64,000 nt of DNA from Kordia algicida OT-1 (lineage in GTDB: Bacteria; Bacteroidota; Bacteroidia; Flavobacteriales; Flavobacteriaceae). Positions 63,261 through 64,000 of this stretch are shown here, piece after piece; positions within the stretch are counted from its first letter, which is position 1; every line of letters begins with the position of its first letter. A model generated the notes under the pieces. It was not told the DNA's origin. It did not search any database and worked only from the letters and a program-made list of their open reading frames with translations. The translations under genes were made by a program, and so were the position numbers. Location of the stretch: the NCBI RefSeq assembly GCF_000154725.1, contig NZ_DS544873.1, positions 3,571,339 through 3,635,338 on the forward strand, given 5' to 3'.

Positions 63261-63698
63261 ATGGAAATATCCGAGATAAGAGTTTCATACTCAAACAATA
63301 AAAAAAACAGGCTTAAGATTACAAATAGTAAGCAGTCTTATGACATATTAATGGCTTGTTGGAATAAAGCCACATTAGAATTACAAGAAGAATTTAAAGT
63401 GCTTTTGCTTAACAGAAGCAATCAAGTATTAGGTATTTATCCTTTATCTAAAGGAGGAACAGCAAGTACTGTTGTAGATGCTAAATTGGTGTTTTCAGTA
63501 GCTTTAAAATGTAATGCTTCAAGTATAATTATAGCACATAATCATCCATCAGGTAATCTAAATCCTAGTGAATCTGATAAAAGCATTACTGAAAAATTAA
63601 AAAAGGCAGCAAAGTATTTAGAAATTACTTTGTTAGACCATTTAATTGTTACTAAAGATGACTTTTTTAGTTTTAATGATAATGGGTTATTAAAATAG
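63261..63698 (+). CDS. RadC-like JAB-domain protein
   Basis: 145 residues. IIIAHNHPSGNLNPSESDK is the JAMM/JAB metal motif (HxH...SxxD) of RadC-type proteins, preceded by EFKVLLLNRSNQVLGI. RadC-like single-domain proteins occur frequently on mobile elements. Their function in DNA repair is not established. It is shorter than chromosomal RadC (about 220) because the N-terminal helix-hairpin-helix part is missing, as usual for element-borne copies. A terminator overlaps its end. Confidence 0.85.
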   Translation: MEISEIRVSYSNNKKNRLKITNSKQSYDILMACWNKATLELQEEFKVLLLNRSNQVLGIYPLSKGGTASTVVDAKLVFSVALKCNASSIIIAHNHPSGNLNPSESDKSITEKLKKAAKYLEITLLDHLIVTKDDFFSFNDNGLLK

Positions 63699-63751
63699 TC
63701 CTGTTTTTTCCATTTCTATATATAGTAATTTGGAAAAAGTAGGACTTTTTT
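63697..63751 (+). terminator. Terminator after the radC-like gene
   Basis: AGTCCTGTTTTTTCCA pairs imperfectly with TGGAAAAAGTAGGACT around an AT-rich loop and ends in six T. Confidence 0.75.
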
Positions 63752-63927
63752 AATGATTTTGTTTTTATGTAGGTGTATGAATAGCCTCTTTTTGAGGTTA
63801 AAATCTAAAAATGTGAAGTGTATAGATAGGTATTAATAGCGAAAATTTGAATTTATCAGGGAGAATTTGGATTGGTAAATTTCATTCTATTTATGTTTGA
63901 CTCATTATTAATTTTAAATTTAAAATA

Positions 63928-64000
63928 ATGGAATATTTAGTTTTGAGAGAAATTTATTTAGAAGATTTAGTAAAGGTTGTTAATAAGCATATTCAAGATG
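63928..64000 (+). CDS. Start of a small protein, perhaps DUF1737-like (cut by window end)
   Basis: Only 24 residues are present: ATG at 63928, then EYLVLREIYLEDLVKVVNKHI. The short start with Tyr-x-Val and an amphipathic helix resembles DUF1737 proteins, which are small. No more can be said. Confidence 0.35.
   Translation, partial: MEYLVLREIYLEDLVKVVNKHIQD

Larger units (their letters stand above)
44057..64000. mobile_element. Integrative element next to tRNA (left part; right end outside window)
   Basis: Everything after the tRNA differs from the chromosome to its left. It has an excisionase-like protein, tyrosine recombinase, possible Rep, Sak4-like ATPase, DUF3871, RadC and a large defence cargo. 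The TCATTCC and GAGCGGAGTCGA repeat families of the chromosomal spacers are absent. Integration next to or into a tRNA with the integrase close to that end is the standard arrangement. No second copy of the tRNA 3' end is visible before base 64000, so the right attachment site is beyond the window and the length is at least 20 kb. No conjugation genes are seen in this part. Confidence 0.75.

Noticed and set aside
1-64000. CRISPR array
   Set aside because: No regularly spaced repeats with unique spacers and no cas genes were seen. The tandem repeats found are short or isolated.

Overview
The window comes from the chromosome of a marine-type Flavobacteriaceae bacterium (phylum Bacteroidota). 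The composition is AT-rich. Promoters match the Bacteroidota form TTTG-N19/20-TAnnTTTG. Two secreted proteins end in type IX secretion sorting domains, one of type B and one of type A. The run tdk-alr-mscL-asd and many short palindromic intergenic repeats are also typical of Flavobacteriaceae such as Kordia, but the genus cannot be proven from this sequence alone.

Region 1 (1-14.6 kb, all + strand). After an SDR fragment, an HD hydrolase and an AlbA_2 protein there is a NUDIX-winged-helix regulator of the NrtR type. A strong promoter overlapped by a palindrome then leads into a 13-gene, mostly overlapping cluster devoted to NAD+, ADP-ribose and RNA-end chemistry. It encodes a short PRPP-synthetase-like enzyme, three different ADP-ribosylglycohydrolases, NADAR, a macrodomain, a classical sirtuin, the RNA 2'-phosphotransferase KptA, an RNase Z-like metallo-beta-lactamase fold protein and an 'ADP-ribosylation/crystallin J1'-type protein with an extra domain. 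DUF4291, a 2OG-Fe(II) oxygenase, a PPP phosphatase and a transglutaminase-like protein complete it. It looks like an ADP-ribosylation-reversal, RNA-repair and NAD-recovery island, and is one of the two main points of interest.

Region 2 (14.9-22.9 kb). A coupled minus-strand operon encodes a large GT-C-like membrane protein, an Ig-like exported protein and a membrane-anchored GH5-like glycosidase. It faces a response-regulator receiver domain fused to a GT2 glycosyltransferase and a small degenerate GT2. Together they suggest an envelope glycan system under phosphorelay control.

Region 3 (23-44 kb) is mostly housekeeping: rsmI, tdk, alr, mscL, asd, a prolyl oligopeptidase, an ABC ATPase, rbfA, an FtsX/LolC-type permease and methylmalonyl-CoA epimerase. 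Two large T9SS-exported proteins and a diheme lipoprotein are interspersed. Intergenic spaces carry palindromic repeats and clear terminators.

Region 4 (44.06-64 kb and beyond). Directly after a CAT-anticodon tRNA an integrative element begins. It carries an HTH_17 excisionase-like protein, a possible Rep, a tyrosine recombinase, a Sak4-like ATPase, DUF3871 and RadC. Its cargo is a 12.5 kb minus-strand defence operon: hsdM, higB, a HigA-ImmA fusion, hsdS, hsdR, an unknown gene, mcrB, mcrC and an unknown short protein with an ADP-ribosyltransferase-like N-terminus. Type I restriction, a toxin-antitoxin pair and McrBC modification-dependent restriction are thus combined in one near-gapless unit. 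The right end of the element lies outside the window.
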